Notes: generated from the letters alone by a model not told the origin. A stretch of 64,000 nt of DNA from OMG group bacterium (GCA_012267385.1 JAAXGW010000013.1:62001-126000), one strand, 5' to 3'; shown: positions 26,091 through 36,403, numbered from the stretch's first letter. Program-made: numbers and translations.

Positions 26091-29000
26091 ATGAGTGAAT
26101 TGCGCCAGTCAAAACCGACGATGAACTCGCTCGACGAATCGTTCGCTCAAATGAGTCGGAATTTGCTTCGATCTGAAAACGAAGTCGTCCACGAACTTAT
26201 CGAAGCTTTTGCCCCGACAGACAAGCAAACTGAACAAATATCAAAACACGCGTCGATGCTGGTGTCCCAGTGTCGTAGCCGCAAACACTCAGTCCCTTTC
26301 GTAGAGAAATTTCTTCATCGATACGGACTCTCCAGTGACGAAGGCGTAGCGTTGCTTTCATTAGTAGAAGCGTTATTGCGCGTTCCGGACAAACGAACCG
26401 CAGACATTCTCACTCTTGAGAAATTTCAAGAAGGGAACTGGGGAAAACACTCGCAAAGAAGTGGTTCTATGCTAGTGAATCTTGCTACTTTGATGATGGA
26501 GATGACCAGTCGTATTTTCCCGAGCGACACACACGGGAATATCGACAAATTGGACAAACGTCTTTCCAGTGTTCCTGAAGCCGGTTTGCGACGAATAATG
26601 CTAGCTGTAGTCAATTTTCTCGCTCTTGCGTTCGTATCTGGCTCTACTATTCAGCGAGCACTTGCGCGTGCAAAAGAACCAGCGTCCTTTGATATGTTGG
26701 GTGAAGGTGCGCGAACGTTCGCTGCAGCCGATCGGTACTTCGAATCCTACATGAACGCGATCGACGCGATCGCGGCAACTCAAAAGAAACATCCCTCATT
26801 GGATCATAGTCTATCGGTGAAGCTAACTGCGTTGTATCCAAAAGTACATCCACTCAACGAAAACGAGGCAGTCGAGGCGTTGGTCTCAAGAACCGAACAA
26901 TTGTGTGTACAAGCAGCCGCAGCAAATCTCGATGTCACTATAGACGCAGAAGAAAGTGATCGTTGCGAAATCAATTTAAAGGTTGTAGAAAGACTCCTTG
27001 CGAGTCCGCAACTAAAAGACTGGGACGGATTGGGAGTGGTCGTGCAAGCATACGCTAAGCGGGCATTAAGCCTGGTAGACTGGCTCGCGGATCTCGCTAC
27101 TCAATATCGTACCAAGTTCAACGTTAGATTAGTAAAGGGCGCGTATTGGGATACCGAAATTAAGATTGCTCAGGTAAATGGTTTCGATGCCTACCCTGTA
27201 TTTACCCGTAAGGAGAACACCGATCTGTGTTTTCTAGCCTGCATTCCACGTCTGTTCAAGCATGCCGAAAGGTTGTATCCGCAATTTGCGACACATAACG
27301 CGCACACAATCGCAACCGTTTGTACGCTAGCGCCGCAAGGTCAGGCGTTTGAGTTTCAGCGGTTATTTGGAATGGGAGAACTGTTGTACGAAGAAGTTGC
27401 TCGGCACTACCCAGAGAGTCCGAAGGTGCGTGTGTATTCTCCGGTCGGTGTGTACGAAGATCTAGTACCCTATCTCATGCGTCGCTTGTTAGAAAACGGC
27501 GCGACCGCAAACTTCGTCTATCGCATTTTTAATGAAGAATTGAGTGTGGCGGATGTTAGCCAAAATCCCCAAGCACAGGTATTGACGACAAAAGAACACC
27601 AACATCCTAAAATTCCTTTACCTATTGACATCTATGGAGAACAGCGGAGTAACTCAATCGGAGTGGATTTTGGGAATGAAATAACGCGTTCTCGCTTTCG
27701 GGAACAAGTGGAAAGTTGGTTGATCAACAGCTGGAATATGAGCGACTCCAGTACAGTCGTAAAAAACCCAGCTAATACCACTGATGAAGTCGGTTCCTTT
27801 GCTTCATTTGACGTATCAGATATCGCCCCGCTACTTACGACGCTGTCTGAGTCGGTTGAGGATTGGTCTCGATTAGAAGTTGCAGATCGCTGTCAGCGAA
27901 TTGAGAAGTGGGCGGATGCGATTCATGAACATCGTCCTGAACTCACGGCATTGCTACAACGAGAAGCTGGTAAAACCGTAGAAGACGCGATTACAGAACT
28001 GCGTGAAGCCGAAGATTTTTGCCGCTACTATGCTGCGGAAGCTCGAACTATGCTTGTACCTCAAGAGCTACCGTCCCCAACAGGAGAGTCAAACCATCTT
28101 TTACTCTGTCCACGAGGATTGTTCGTTTGCATTAGCCCTTGGAATTTCCCGGCGTCGATTTTTGTTGGTCCCATTGCGGCTGCGCTTGCTACCGGAAACA
28201 CTGTAGCGGCAAAACCGGCACCTCAGACTAGCCTGATCGCACTCAGACTCTCGCAACTAGCAATTGAATCCGCGGGAATTCCACCGAGTGTTTTTGCAGT
28301 GCTCCCGGGCGGAGACGATGTTGGTAAAGAGTTAGTAGCGAACTCACGAGTTAATGGGGTTGCTTTTACAGGGTCTGAGACCGCGGCGCGTGCGATTAAT
28401 AGGTCATTAGCAGCAAAGGACAGCGCTCTAACTCCACTCATTGCCGAAACTGGTGGAGTGAACGTCATGATTGTTGACTCTACGGCGCAGTTTGAGCATG
28501 CAACCGACGACATTATTCACTCGGCATTTAAGAGTGCTGGCCAACGCTGTTCTGCTTTACGTTTATTATGCATTCAGGACGACATCGCAGATGCGCTACT
28601 AGAAATGATTTGCGGAGCGATCGATACTTTAAAACTCGGAGATCCAACAGATTGGTCAGTCGATGTTGGACCAGTTATTGATCCAGAAGCGAAGCAAAGA
28701 CTTGAAGACGCCACAGCCCAGTATGAAGTTCTGCATTCCCACCAGTCAGACATCGATGCGGACGGATTTTTTGTACGACCCACGATCGTAAATGTTGAGG
28801 ACATCACAAAATTTAATTCAGAACTCTTTGGACCCATCTTGGGTTTTCACCGATATCAACGGGGCGATGTGGCAACAGTAATCGATCAAGCGAACTCACT
28901 AGGTTATGGTCTAACTTTTGGGGTCCACAGCCGTCTTAACTCCACTATAGAGCGATTCACAACAAACATGAAAGTCGGAAACATGTACGTGAACCGGACG

Positions 29001-29165
29001 ATGACGGGAGCGGTCGTAGGAACTCAGCCGTTTGGAGGCGAGGGTTTATCTGGAACGGGGCCAAAAGCAGGAGGACCACTATATCTGACCAGATTTGTAG
29101 TGGAACGAGTCGTCACGCGTAATGAGACTGCGACCGGCGGCAACCTAACGCTCATGAAACTCTAA
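26091..29165 (+). CDS. putA: Bifunctional proline dehydrogenase / L-glutamate-gamma-semialdehyde dehydrogenase PutA
   Basis: Oxidises proline to glutamate in two steps with FAD then NAD. The 1024 residues form a short (type A) PutA without the N-terminal ribbon-helix-helix DNA-binding domain. The proline dehydrogenase barrel (about 150-480) shows RLVKGAYWDTEIK, FATHNAHTIATV and RVYSPVGVYEDLVPYLMRRL. The aldehyde dehydrogenase part (about 540-1010) has the glutamate 786 in AETGGVN and the catalytic cysteine 820 in SAGQRCSALR, and QPFGGEGLSGTG near the end. As it has no DNA-binding domain it should not regulate its own transcription. It stands alone; no putP nearby. Confidence 0.96.
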   Translation: MSELRQSKPTMNSLDESFAQMSRNLLRSENEVVHELIEAFAPTDKQTEQISKHASMLVSQCRSRKHSVPFVEKFLHRYGLSSDEGVALLSLVEALLRVPDKRTADILTLEKFQEGNWGKHSQRSGSMLVNLATLMMEMTSRIFPSDTHGNIDKLDKRLSSVPEAGLRRIMLAVVNFLALAFVSGSTIQRALARAKEPASFDMLGEGARTFAAADRYFESYMNAIDAIAATQKKHPSLDHSLSVKLTALYPKVHPLNENEAVEALVSRTEQLCVQAAAANLDVTIDAEESDRCEINLKVVERLLASPQLKDWDGLGVVVQAYAKRALSLVDWLADLATQYRTKFNVRLVKGAYWDTEIKIAQVNGFDAYPVFTRKENTDLCFLACIPRLFKHAERLYPQFATHNAHTIATVCTLAPQGQAFEFQRLFGMGELLYEEVARHYPESPKVRVYSPVGVYEDLVPYLMRRLLENGATANFVYRIFNEELSVADVSQNPQAQVLTTKEHQHPKIPLPIDIYGEQRSNSIGVDFGNEITRSRFREQVESWLINSWNMSDSSTVVKNPANTTDEVGSFASFDVSDIAPLLTTLSESVEDWSRLEVADRCQRIEKWADAIHEHRPELTALLQREAGKTVEDAITELREAEDFCRYYAAEARTMLVPQELPSPTGESNHLLLCPRGLFVCISPWNFPASIFVGPIAAALATGNTVAAKPAPQTSLIALRLSQLAIESAGIPPSVFAVLPGGDDVGKELVANSRVNGVAFTGSETAARAINRSLAAKDSALTPLIAETGGVNVMIVDSTAQFEHATDDIIHSAFKSAGQRCSALRLLCIQDDIADALLEMICGAIDTLKLGDPTDWSVDVGPVIDPEAKQRLEDATAQYEVLHSHQSDIDADGFFVRPTIVNVEDITKFNSELFGPILGFHRYQRGDVATVIDQANSLGYGLTFGVHSRLNSTIERFTTNMKVGNMYVNRTMTGAVVGTQPFGGEGLSGTGPKAGGPLYLTRFVVERVVTRNETATGGNLTLMKL

Positions 29166-29274
29166 CAGACAGCCACAATCTGACCAATTTGCTCACTGAC
29201 GCATCTCTTGAATTTTCAAAGAGTAGACATAATATAGGTGAATAATTGACAACAAAACTCTATAGGTCCCAAAT

Positions 29275-29943
29275 ATGCCATTAATAGCTGCTTCTCAGGT
29301 TATTCGAACGAGAGAACAGGCCATCGAGGTCAATAGTGTTCTCCGTAATACCTACATGTTGCTAGCGTTGATGATCGCAGTTTGCGCGGGGGCAACAGTA
29401 ATTGCGGTTCAAATGAACTGGCTACCGCCTTTTTGGGTAATGTTGGTCGGTATCTTCGCGCTACCCTTCGGGATCCAGGCAACAGCACGTAGCCCCATTG
29501 GGCTTCTGCTGAGCTTCGTCTACGCGGCATTCCTTGGTTGGATAGGAGCACCATTAATTGGTGAGATACTAAAAATCAACCCTATACTAATCACACAAGC
29601 ATTGGGGATAACTGCAGCTACATTTGTCGGGTTGTCTATGTACACAATCGTCAAGCGCGCTGACTTCAGCTGGCTGGGGCAGTTCCTCACTATTTCTTCT
29701 TTTGCTATCATCGGCGTGATTATCTTAAAGTTTCTGTTCGGCGTAGACTTTTCGCCGTTTGCCATGTTGATTAGCGCGTTCATGATCATTTTTGCATCAG
29801 CATTGATCTTGTTTCAAACAAGTCAGATAGTGCTCGGCGGCGAACGCAACTACATCATCGCCGCGACTACCTTGTTTGCGGGATTGTGGATATTGTTCAT
29901 GTACATTCTTCAGTTTCTCGCAATATTTTCCGGGAGAGAATAA
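29275..29943 (+). CDS. yccA: YccA/Bax inhibitor-1 family membrane protein
   Basis: A 222-residue protein with seven hydrophobic segments. The opening VNSVLRNTYMLLAL and the end LFQTSQIVLGGERNYIIAATTLF closely follow E. coli YccA, which binds and modulates the membrane protease FtsH. It is a member of the TMBIM/BI-1 family. Standalone gene with its own upstream sequence after putA. Confidence 0.92.
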   Translation: MPLIAASQVIRTREQAIEVNSVLRNTYMLLALMIAVCAGATVIAVQMNWLPPFWVMLVGIFALPFGIQATARSPIGLLLSFVYAAFLGWIGAPLIGEILKINPILITQALGITAATFVGLSMYTIVKRADFSWLGQFLTISSFAIIGVIILKFLFGVDFSPFAMLISAFMIIFASALILFQTSQIVLGGERNYIIAATTLFAGLWILFMYILQFLAIFSGRE

Positions 29944-29952
29944 CTCGCCAGT

Positions 29953-29993
29953 ACAGACCGCTGAAATGAGATACTAAGTCTGACACGGTCTGT
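29953..29993 (+). repeat. Inverted repeat after yccA
   Basis: ACAGACCG (29953-29960) and CGGTCTGT (29986-29993) are perfect complements separated by 25 bases. No U-tract follows, so it is not a standard intrinsic terminator. Confidence 0.4.
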
Positions 29994-30016
29994 TCCTAAG
30001 CTCTAGGTGTCAAAAA

Positions 30017-30307
30017 TTGTCCATACCCCTGGCACCGTTTGAACCTGTGTATTCGGTCGATGTCCCAGTAGGACACAAGTCGTGCTCTGTGAAGGTGCTA
30101 CCTAACAACGAATTGTGTCTTTATGTCGCGAATTGTTTGCGAAAAAAGAGTACTCTCGACGATAGCTCAGACATCCTGTATGTTTCGAGCAACATTGAAC
30201 TATATTGGGAAGAGCACAGCTATGTCGAAGCGCGTTACGACTGTGTGAAACATACTCTGCAAGTAAGAGTAAACCACCAAACCGTATTCGAACAGAACTT
30301 ACGCTAA
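30017..30307 (+). CDS. Small hypothetical protein
   Basis: A possible 96-residue gene with a TTG start. I do not recognise it. The composition looks like a soluble beta-rich domain (VDVPVGHKSCSVKVLPNNEL, ARYDCVKHTLQVRVN). It fits exactly between yccA and the 3' end of the second RND gene, overlapping the latter's stop by 4 bases. No strong ribosome-binding site is seen. It could be a spurious frame. Confidence 0.4.
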   Translation: MSIPLAPFEPVYSVDVPVGHKSCSVKVLPNNELCLYVANCLRKKSTLDDSSDILYVSSNIELYWEEHSYVEARYDCVKHTLQVRVNHQTVFEQNLR

Positions 30308-33300
30308 CCGCCTGCTGGAGCCGCCACCGTGCTTACTTCTCGGCTGTGGTCTTCGTCTAAAACTAAGTCAGCGTCCTTAACGCGCGCGACGTCAGCACCG
30401 ATTCTCAACAACACAGGAACCAAAACTAAGGTGATGAGTGTTGCAAACAGAATTCCAAACGCCAACGAAATCGCCATGTTCGCAACGATCTTTGCTTGAA
30501 GTGATTGTTCCAAGAGTATTGGAACCAATCCAAAAAATGTCGTCAGAGACGTCAGAATAATAGCTCGCAGTCTCGCTTTACCAGCGCGTAGTATCGCGTG
30601 TAATACTGACCTGTTTTCCGTTCTGCGCTCGCGATTGAAATAATGAACCAGAATCAAACTGTCGTTTACTACTACACCGGTCAGCGCGATACAACCAATC
30701 ATTGAGACCATGTTAAAACTCACGTTCAAGATCACATGACCTACGACAGCTCCGATAAACCCAAAAGGAATCACACTCATGATGACTAATGGCTGGAGAT
30801 AGGACCGAAGTGGGATGGCTAGCAGCACGTAAATTGATAACAATGCTACAAGAAACGCGACACCTAACTCCTCCAACGCAAGCATCTGATCTTGAACTGA
30901 ACCAGCTTCTTGAATATCGACACTAGGAAACTGAGTTTTTAAGAAGGGAAAATAGTGCTCCTGTAAGTCTTGATAAATAACGAATGGATCGATTTTTGCT
31001 CTGTCCACTTCTGCAGAGACTGACACAGTTCGTTTTCCGTTGATTCGACGTATAGTCCCGTAGCCAGGTTCAATTGAATAATCTGCTACCGAATGAAAGA
31101 GTGTTGAGGTCCCATCAGGTAGTCGAACCCACATGTTCTCAAGATTACCTATCGAAGTTCTTTCGGCTTCGGGATAGCGCACAATAACGCGGTACTCGCT
31201 TTCGCCGCGTTGTATGCGTTGAGCCTCGATTCCAAAGAATGCCTCGCGCACTTGCATTGCTAAGCTACTCAGTGTTAAACCAGTTGCCTTACCGTCTGGT
31301 TTGACTTCTAGTTTTATCTCGTCGGGGCCGGTACCAATCGGCGTGCGAATTTCGTACACTCCGTCATATTCAGCTAGTTTCTGCGCGAGTTCCTCCGCAG
31401 CCGTATCGAGAGCGTCGAAGTTCTTCCCAGTTAAATCAAACTCTAGTGGAGCACCACTGTGGAAGCGCTGTTCCGCAGAAAATTGCAACTCCGTAGTACC
31501 AGCGATATTCCCTACATTCGCGCGCCATCGACTTGCAATGTCAGTAGGTCGTAGTGTCCGGTTTTCTGGTTTTGCAAGTTCCGCGGTCAGTCTCGCTGAA
31601 GTATCGTTGGCAACAAAAGCAAAAACGTGCTGTATCGGCTCTTCTTTCGCGCCCGTGAGAGCCACTATGTCGTCGTTAGTCGCATGCATTGCCGCCATGA
31701 TCGACTCGGTTACTTCAACGATGTAGTCTTCGCTCAATCCATCCATAACGGTCACGTTGACAAACACAAAGTCATTCTCAAACTCGGGAAAGAAGCTCTT
31801 CTTAAGAAATGGGCTTAAATAGAAACCGATAGTCAGTAGTAGAAGTGCAAGAAATGCACACAGAGTGGCATAACGATACCGGAGCAATAGCCTTAACGAA
31901 GGAAGATAGATATCTTTACTGAATCGCTTTAGGAAATGATTCGTATAGTCCGCGATGCCACGGCGTTTTCCACGAGAGGATTGCATGAGAGCCATGTGCG
32001 AAGGCAGAATGAGCTTCGATTCGACTAACGAAAACAATAGACACATGATGACGACCCAGCCAATCGACTGAAATAACACTGTGAAACCGCCTCGGGCGAA
32101 TAACATTGGTGCAAACGCTGCGACTGTAGTGAGAACGCCAAATGTCGCTGGAACCGCAACTCGACGGGCACCGCGAATAATGCTATCGACGTTATAACCG
32201 CGTCGTTCAGTTTCCGCATAGGCACTCTCGGCGATAATGATCGCGTCGTCGACGACCACCCCAATCACCAGTATGAACCCAAATAAACTGACAAGGTTTA
32301 GTGTTACCCCTACTAAGGGAAGGACGAACAGAGCACCGAGAAAAGCAACGGGCAAACCAACACACACCCAAAATGCGATACGTAAGTGTACGAACAGCCC
32401 CAAGAGAATGAACACTAATATTGCGCCAAACATGATGTTCTTCAACATCATGTTCAATCGGTCATTTAAGTAATGAGTGGAATCACCAAAGTAGTCAAGT
32501 TGCACTGACGGAGGCAGAGTTTGTTTCCGTTGATCGACATACTCCCTTACGGCTTTAGAAATTGCCAAAACATCTTCGCCATCTCGAGCATCGACTGAAA
32601 TACCAATGGTCGGTTGACCGTTAAAGAATGACCAAAAATCAGTCTCAGAGTAGTTATCGACAACCGTACCAATGTCCCGCAACCTGAGAACGCTACCATC
32701 CGAGCGAGTGATTAAAGCAATGTCTTCGTACTCTTCAGCTGTATTTGCTTGTCCAGTCGCTCGGACGCGCACGTAGCCGCCCTCCGTTCTAATTCCACCT
32801 CCTCCTAAGTCAACTGACCAGAGGCGAATTAATTGGGCGACTTGGCTAAGCGTTAATTCATACTTCCGCAAGTTCTCTTCTGGAATTTCGATACTAATCT
32901 CGGAAGAACGTGCGCCTTGAATGGTGGCTTGGGAAACTTCCGGAAGTTCCAAAATCTCGTTTCGAATGTCCCCTGCAATATCTTGCAGGGTGTAAAAATC
33001 TAACTCACCATAAATCTGAACATACAGCACTCCGGACCGAAAGCCTTGTCTTTCTCGAATGACTGAGCGTTCAGAGTCGCCTGGTAAATTTGAAATAGAG
33101 TCAACGACGAGCTTCACTTCGTCGATCACAGCATCGATCTGGTAGTTGCTCGCAACTTCGACGAAGATTCTGCCCGCGCCTTCGTAAGCTTCCGAGGCTA
33201 CATCACCGACACCCTCCACCGAGCGCACCGCTTCCTCGATCTTATACAGGATACCTTCTTCCACTTCTTCTGGACTCGCACCACGAAACGGTACGTAAAT

Positions 33301-33573
33301 AGATATCTGCCCGAAGGACCATGAGGGCATAGTTTCTTTTTGCATGCCTGTAAACAGCATGTACATGCCCGCCCCAAGAATTGCAATCATCAGAAGATTC
33401 GCCGCAACATGATTACGCGCAAACCAACCAATAATGCCTTCAGATGGTCGAACTAAATAGGTCGTTGAATCCGAATCTGCTGTCTCAGCTGGCAAATTGG
33501 ATTGCCCTTTGGTTACGGGGAGTTGTTGGTTCAGATCACTCTCGGACGAGTCATCATGACCATCATTAACCAC
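30304..33573 (-). CDS. RND efflux pump inner-membrane transporter, system 2
   Basis: A 1089-residue AcrB-type transporter. N-terminal WFARNHVAANLLMIAILGAGMYM, PFRGASPEEVEEGI, and the TM4 relay GVVVDDAIIIAESAY are visible, and GVVVNDSLILVHYFNRE in the second half. Besides the normal fold it has a polar 50-residue N-terminal extension before the first membrane segment. The start is GTG and overlaps the adaptor gene by 8 bases. It is a clear relative of system 1 but not a recent duplicate: loop sequences differ throughout. Confidence 0.93.
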   Translation of the reverse strand: MVNDGHDDSSESDLNQQLPVTKGQSNLPAETADSDSTTYLVRPSEGIIGWFARNHVAANLLMIAILGAGMYMLFTGMQKETMPSWSFGQISIYVPFRGASPEEVEEGILYKIEEAVRSVEGVGDVASEAYEGAGRIFVEVASNYQIDAVIDEVKLVVDSISNLPGDSERSVIRERQGFRSGVLYVQIYGELDFYTLQDIAGDIRNEILELPEVSQATIQGARSSEISIEIPEENLRKYELTLSQVAQLIRLWSVDLGGGGIRTEGGYVRVRATGQANTAEEYEDIALITRSDGSVLRLRDIGTVVDNYSETDFWSFFNGQPTIGISVDARDGEDVLAISKAVREYVDQRKQTLPPSVQLDYFGDSTHYLNDRLNMMLKNIMFGAILVFILLGLFVHLRIAFWVCVGLPVAFLGALFVLPLVGVTLNLVSLFGFILVIGVVVDDAIIIAESAYAETERRGYNVDSIIRGARRVAVPATFGVLTTVAAFAPMLFARGGFTVLFQSIGWVVIMCLLFSLVESKLILPSHMALMQSSRGKRRGIADYTNHFLKRFSKDIYLPSLRLLLRYRYATLCAFLALLLLTIGFYLSPFLKKSFFPEFENDFVFVNVTVMDGLSEDYIVEVTESIMAAMHATNDDIVALTGAKEEPIQHVFAFVANDTSARLTAELAKPENRTLRPTDIASRWRANVGNIAGTTELQFSAEQRFHSGAPLEFDLTGKNFDALDTAAEELAQKLAEYDGVYEIRTPIGTGPDEIKLEVKPDGKATGLTLSSLAMQVREAFFGIEAQRIQRGESEYRVIVRYPEAERTSIGNLENMWVRLPDGTSTLFHSVADYSIEPGYGTIRRINGKRTVSVSAEVDRAKIDPFVIYQDLQEHYFPFLKTQFPSVDIQEAGSVQDQMLALEELGVAFLVALLSIYVLLAIPLRSYLQPLVIMSVIPFGFIGAVVGHVILNVSFNMVSMIGCIALTGVVVNDSLILVHYFNRERRTENRSVLHAILRAGKARLRAIILTSLTTFFGLVPILLEQSLQAKIVANMAISLAFGILFATLITLVLVPVLLRIGADVARVKDADLVLDEDHSREVSTVAAPAGG

Positions 33574-34741
33574 TGATCTTCACCTTCATGCCGGGTAACG
33601 GACGATCAATCGGCGTAACACAATAGACGTCCCCATTCTCTAATCCTTCTTTGATATACGCGAAGTCGTCGTCAAAACGAACCACTGTTACAGTTCGCGG
33701 TGAAATGGTGTTATCCTCATTAACGATCCACACTTGCAATCCCTGATAGACCGCATGCCGAGGAACTACAAACAGTTCACCCGCGTCATTACCCTGAATT
33801 GTCGCATGAACGAATGTACCGAAGCGCAATAATTCTCTACCCGTACCAGCAAAATCGTACGGATCCAAGACTTCCGCGACGGCATGAATGACTCTCGATT
33901 GAGTATCAACCACGCCTTCTGTCCGCACGATCATCGCGTCCCAATAGGACACAGTCCCACCTATGGTCGCGTGAAGTTTTACTCGTACTGGAGAACTACC
34001 GGGGCGTTCAGGGAGAGTAAGATACTCCAGGTCGTTTAAGGAAATTGGTAACCGCACTTCGGCGAGGTCTACAGCAACGGTACTTGCGAGGGGGGTTCCC
34101 ACTCCGACATATTGCCCAACGTCTACATTCTTTTCCAATATTAAACCATGGTATGGCGCAGTTATGGTGGTACGAGCGAGATCATCCTGTGCTTGCTCCA
34201 TCTCCGCTTCAGCGACGCTAAATTCTGCTAATACTTCAGCGAGTTGCGGTCTTCGTAAGGTCAGTTCGGTAGGACTGTTGGACGTATCGTTGTCTGCAAT
34301 AAACTGTTCCCAATCTTCCTTAGCGTATCCGGAAAGAGCTCGCTCGGTATCCACTCGAACGCGCGCACGGGCTAAGGCAAGTTCAGCTCGTTTGAGCGTA
34401 GTCTGGTAGTTACGAGAATCTATACGGACCAATGTTTCGTCAGCTTCAAAAAAGCCACCCGAAACAAATTTCTGCGAAATCTCCACCACTCGACCTGCAA
34501 CCTCTGACACTAGATTTGTAGAAGTCTTCGGTTTTACAGTTCCTTGTGAAGCTAATTCAAACCGTACCTGTTGTTGCTGAGCGGTCTGAACAGCTACCAA
34601 ATACGCAGGAGGTTCTTCGTTCGCAGTTTGCAATTCTGGTTTGATCGCGCGCAACGAAAGAAAGCCAAGAATGCCTACGGCGAGAATCCCGATCGGGAGC
34701 AGAACCCGCAAGCTCAGGCGCAAGAGTCTATTTAGACGCAA
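33566..34741 (-). CDS. RND efflux periplasmic adaptor subunit (HlyD/MFP), system 2
   Basis: A 391-residue adaptor with one membrane anchor (about 9-29), lipoyl half-motifs (STNLVSEVAGRVVEISQKF and TTITAPYHGLILEKNVDVGQYV) flanking a helical hairpin (about 115-190), and beta-barrel domains behind. A TTG at 34741 starts the frame; no ATG serves as an alternative before the anchor. Forms an operon with the overlapping transporter gene; the outer-membrane channel must be encoded elsewhere. Confidence 0.9.
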   Translation of the reverse strand: MRLNRLLRLSLRVLLPIGILAVGILGFLSLRAIKPELQTANEEPPAYLVAVQTAQQQQVRFELASQGTVKPKTSTNLVSEVAGRVVEISQKFVSGGFFEADETLVRIDSRNYQTTLKRAELALARARVRVDTERALSGYAKEDWEQFIADNDTSNSPTELTLRRPQLAEVLAEFSVAEAEMEQAQDDLARTTITAPYHGLILEKNVDVGQYVGVGTPLASTVAVDLAEVRLPISLNDLEYLTLPERPGSSPVRVKLHATIGGTVSYWDAMIVRTEGVVDTQSRVIHAVAEVLDPYDFAGTGRELLRFGTFVHATIQGNDAGELFVVPRHAVYQGLQVWIVNEDNTISPRTVTVVRFDDDFAYIKEGLENGDVYCVTPIDRPLPGMKVKISG

Positions 34742-34908
34742 CGAATCACCTAATCAGTTTAGTAACGAGAGTTAGCGATAAATGTTACTTGAAGGCAACC
34801 TTGTTTGGTAAATGAAACAAAGAAGCGATGTGTGTAAACTTCTTGTGTTAAATCCAAGTGCATTGAATACTTCGTACCAACACTGAAAAACTGGTCCCCG
34901 ATACCGAT

Positions 34909-35499
34909 ATGTCAGACAACAAACGTTCTATATTCGAACAAGAACTTTCAGATGTTCAAGCTTTAGTAAATACTCCTCGAGCGGAAGTAAAGAAGCAATC
35001 TAAGAGCGAACAAAAAAATCGAGTACGCGCACGTACGAATGCAACTACTGAGTCTTCGACTGATGATTTACTAGAAGCACAACCAGTCGACCTAGACTTC
35101 GTCGAACCTCACGACCACTTAGAGTGGAAGGCTGAGGGCGTACAACCAGACAGTATGACCAAGCTGAGAAGTGGTCGATATCCAATCCAAGACAAGTTGG
35201 ACTTACACAACGTTCGAGTGACAGAGGCATTCCGTCGGATGTTACAGTTTATATCAACAAGCTTGGAGAATCGATTGCGTACCGTACTCATCGTACATGG
35301 CGTAGGGCTAAGAAGTACCCCTCCAGCACAATTGAAAAGTCATCTAGCACACTGGCTCAAACATCATCCAAAGGTTAACGCCTACGTTTCTGCACCGAGC
35401 CACCAAGGAGGCTCAGGAGCTACGCTCGTGCATTTGAAGAAATCTCGAGCCGCTAAAGATGAAACCAAGGAACGAATCGCTCGTCGCTTAGGCACGTAG
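34909..35499 (+). CDS. Smr-domain protein (SmrA/SmrB-like)
   Basis: A 196-residue protein with a charged N-terminal half and a C-terminal Smr domain (about 90-185). The domain has KLDLHNVRVTEA, the VLIVHGVGLRS loop and GGSGATLVHLKK. Smr domains cut nucleic acids; E. coli SmrB cleaves mRNA at collided ribosomes, and the family also occurs in MutS2. Which of the two E. coli paralogues it corresponds to is not decidable by eye. Confidence 0.88.
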   Translation: MSDNKRSIFEQELSDVQALVNTPRAEVKKQSKSEQKNRVRARTNATTESSTDDLLEAQPVDLDFVEPHDHLEWKAEGVQPDSMTKLRSGRYPIQDKLDLHNVRVTEAFRRMLQFISTSLENRLRTVLIVHGVGLRSTPPAQLKSHLAHWLKHHPKVNAYVSAPSHQGGSGATLVHLKKSRAAKDETKERIARRLGT

Positions 35500-35555
35500 C
35501 GTAACCGTGTTGAAATACAGAGAGTTCTAAGGAAACCGTTAATAAAACAGTTCTT

Positions 35556-35948
35556 CTATCCGAACCAAAATCGTAAAAAAGCGATATTTAGAAGGGCCAT
35601 TAAGATCACTGCGAGAACAAGAATGATCAGAGAGTAGTATAAGATTCGGTCCTTACGTGCTAGTCGATTGATATAAGCAATAACAGCTTCGCTACTCTGT
35701 ACGACAATCGATGAACGCAACGCGTACAAATTTGTGCCGCCCGAACCGCTCCTTGGAACTTTGAGAAAGAGCTCTGGTGTATTCGACAAGACTTTCATCA
35801 CCTCTAAGGTGTGCATGCCATTTTCTCGACCGATTTCTAAAGGATGCAATTGACGTTTTGACGACGTCAGAAAAGTCTCGTAAATCGCAAGTATTTTGAT
35901 GCGGCGACGATGAAAACGAAAAAATGAAAAACCTAAGAATATTGACAT
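35556..35948 (-). CDS. Conserved hypothetical protein with C-terminal membrane anchor
   Basis: A 130-residue protein. The middle (about 30-95) contains LHPLEIGRENGMHTLEVMKV, then TPELFLKVPRSGSG, suggestive of a small winged-helix-like domain found in uncharacterised gammaproteobacterial proteins. The C-terminus is one strong hydrophobic helix (LYYSLIILVLAVILMALLNI), placing the soluble domain in the cytoplasm. No function is known to me. Confidence 0.65.
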   Translation of the reverse strand: MSIFLGFSFFRFHRRRIKILAIYETFLTSSKRQLHPLEIGRENGMHTLEVMKVLSNTPELFLKVPRSGSGGTNLYALRSSIVVQSSEAVIAYINRLARKDRILYYSLIILVLAVILMALLNIAFLRFWFG

Positions 35949-35952
35949 TTTC

Positions 35953-36144
35953 TTAATCGGAGTGCTGTCTTTTATGTCGTACAGTTACGTCTATTGTATG
36001 CGTGAAAGGGTCGCCAAGACACCGAGGCATCTGTAAAAAATCTTTCACATCGGCTTGGTTGAATTCCCACGCGATTGTTAAATTTGATGTCTTTACAGCA
36101 AGCGACCAAGTGTCGCTACAGACTTTAATATTATAGAGACTCAA
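35953..36144 (-). CDS. Possible small protein
   Basis: A 63-residue frame with a TTG start, ending 4 bases before the next minus-strand gene. It has no recognised motif. The spacing could indicate an operon, but a chance frame is equally likely. Confidence 0.22.
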   Translation of the reverse strand: MSLYNIKVCSDTWSLAVKTSNLTIAWEFNQADVKDFLQMPRCLGDPFTHTIDVTVRHKRQHSD

Positions 36145-36403
36145 TCCAAATGTTGTGTTGTATTTGGTAGGTTGTGCTTTATGTCAATGAGAGTAGCCTA
36201 CTCGAATTTTTCCCTAAAATCAGTTGGTTGCTAAATATCCGAAAGCCAATCGTTCGACCGATTCAGGAGGCACATCGACCGGGTGTTGGTGAGTCGCCGT
36301 TCTTCGTTTGGTCGATCGTGGTTCTATCTAGAAGTGATCCCCTCAGTCCACGACGAGGTAAGGGTTCATATTCGCGTATTATTAACGTGCATTTGAGGTT
36401 TTT
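36145..36403 (+). other. ppk upstream region
   Basis: This is 259 bases without a supported gene; with the doubtful frame at 35953-36144 the gene-poor gap reaches 455 bases. A 77-codon open frame here (36174-36407) looks like chance. An AT-rich run and GAGG sit just before the ppk start. I see no clear promoter boxes or Pho-type repeats. Confidence 0.5.

Noticed and set aside
30017-30307. Small frame as a firmly assigned gene
   Set aside because: Kept only at low confidence: TTG start, no clear ribosome-binding site and no family seen.
19801-34741. The two RND pump operons as a recent duplication
   Set aside because: They share only family-level motifs; the loop sequences, lengths and start codon context differ throughout.
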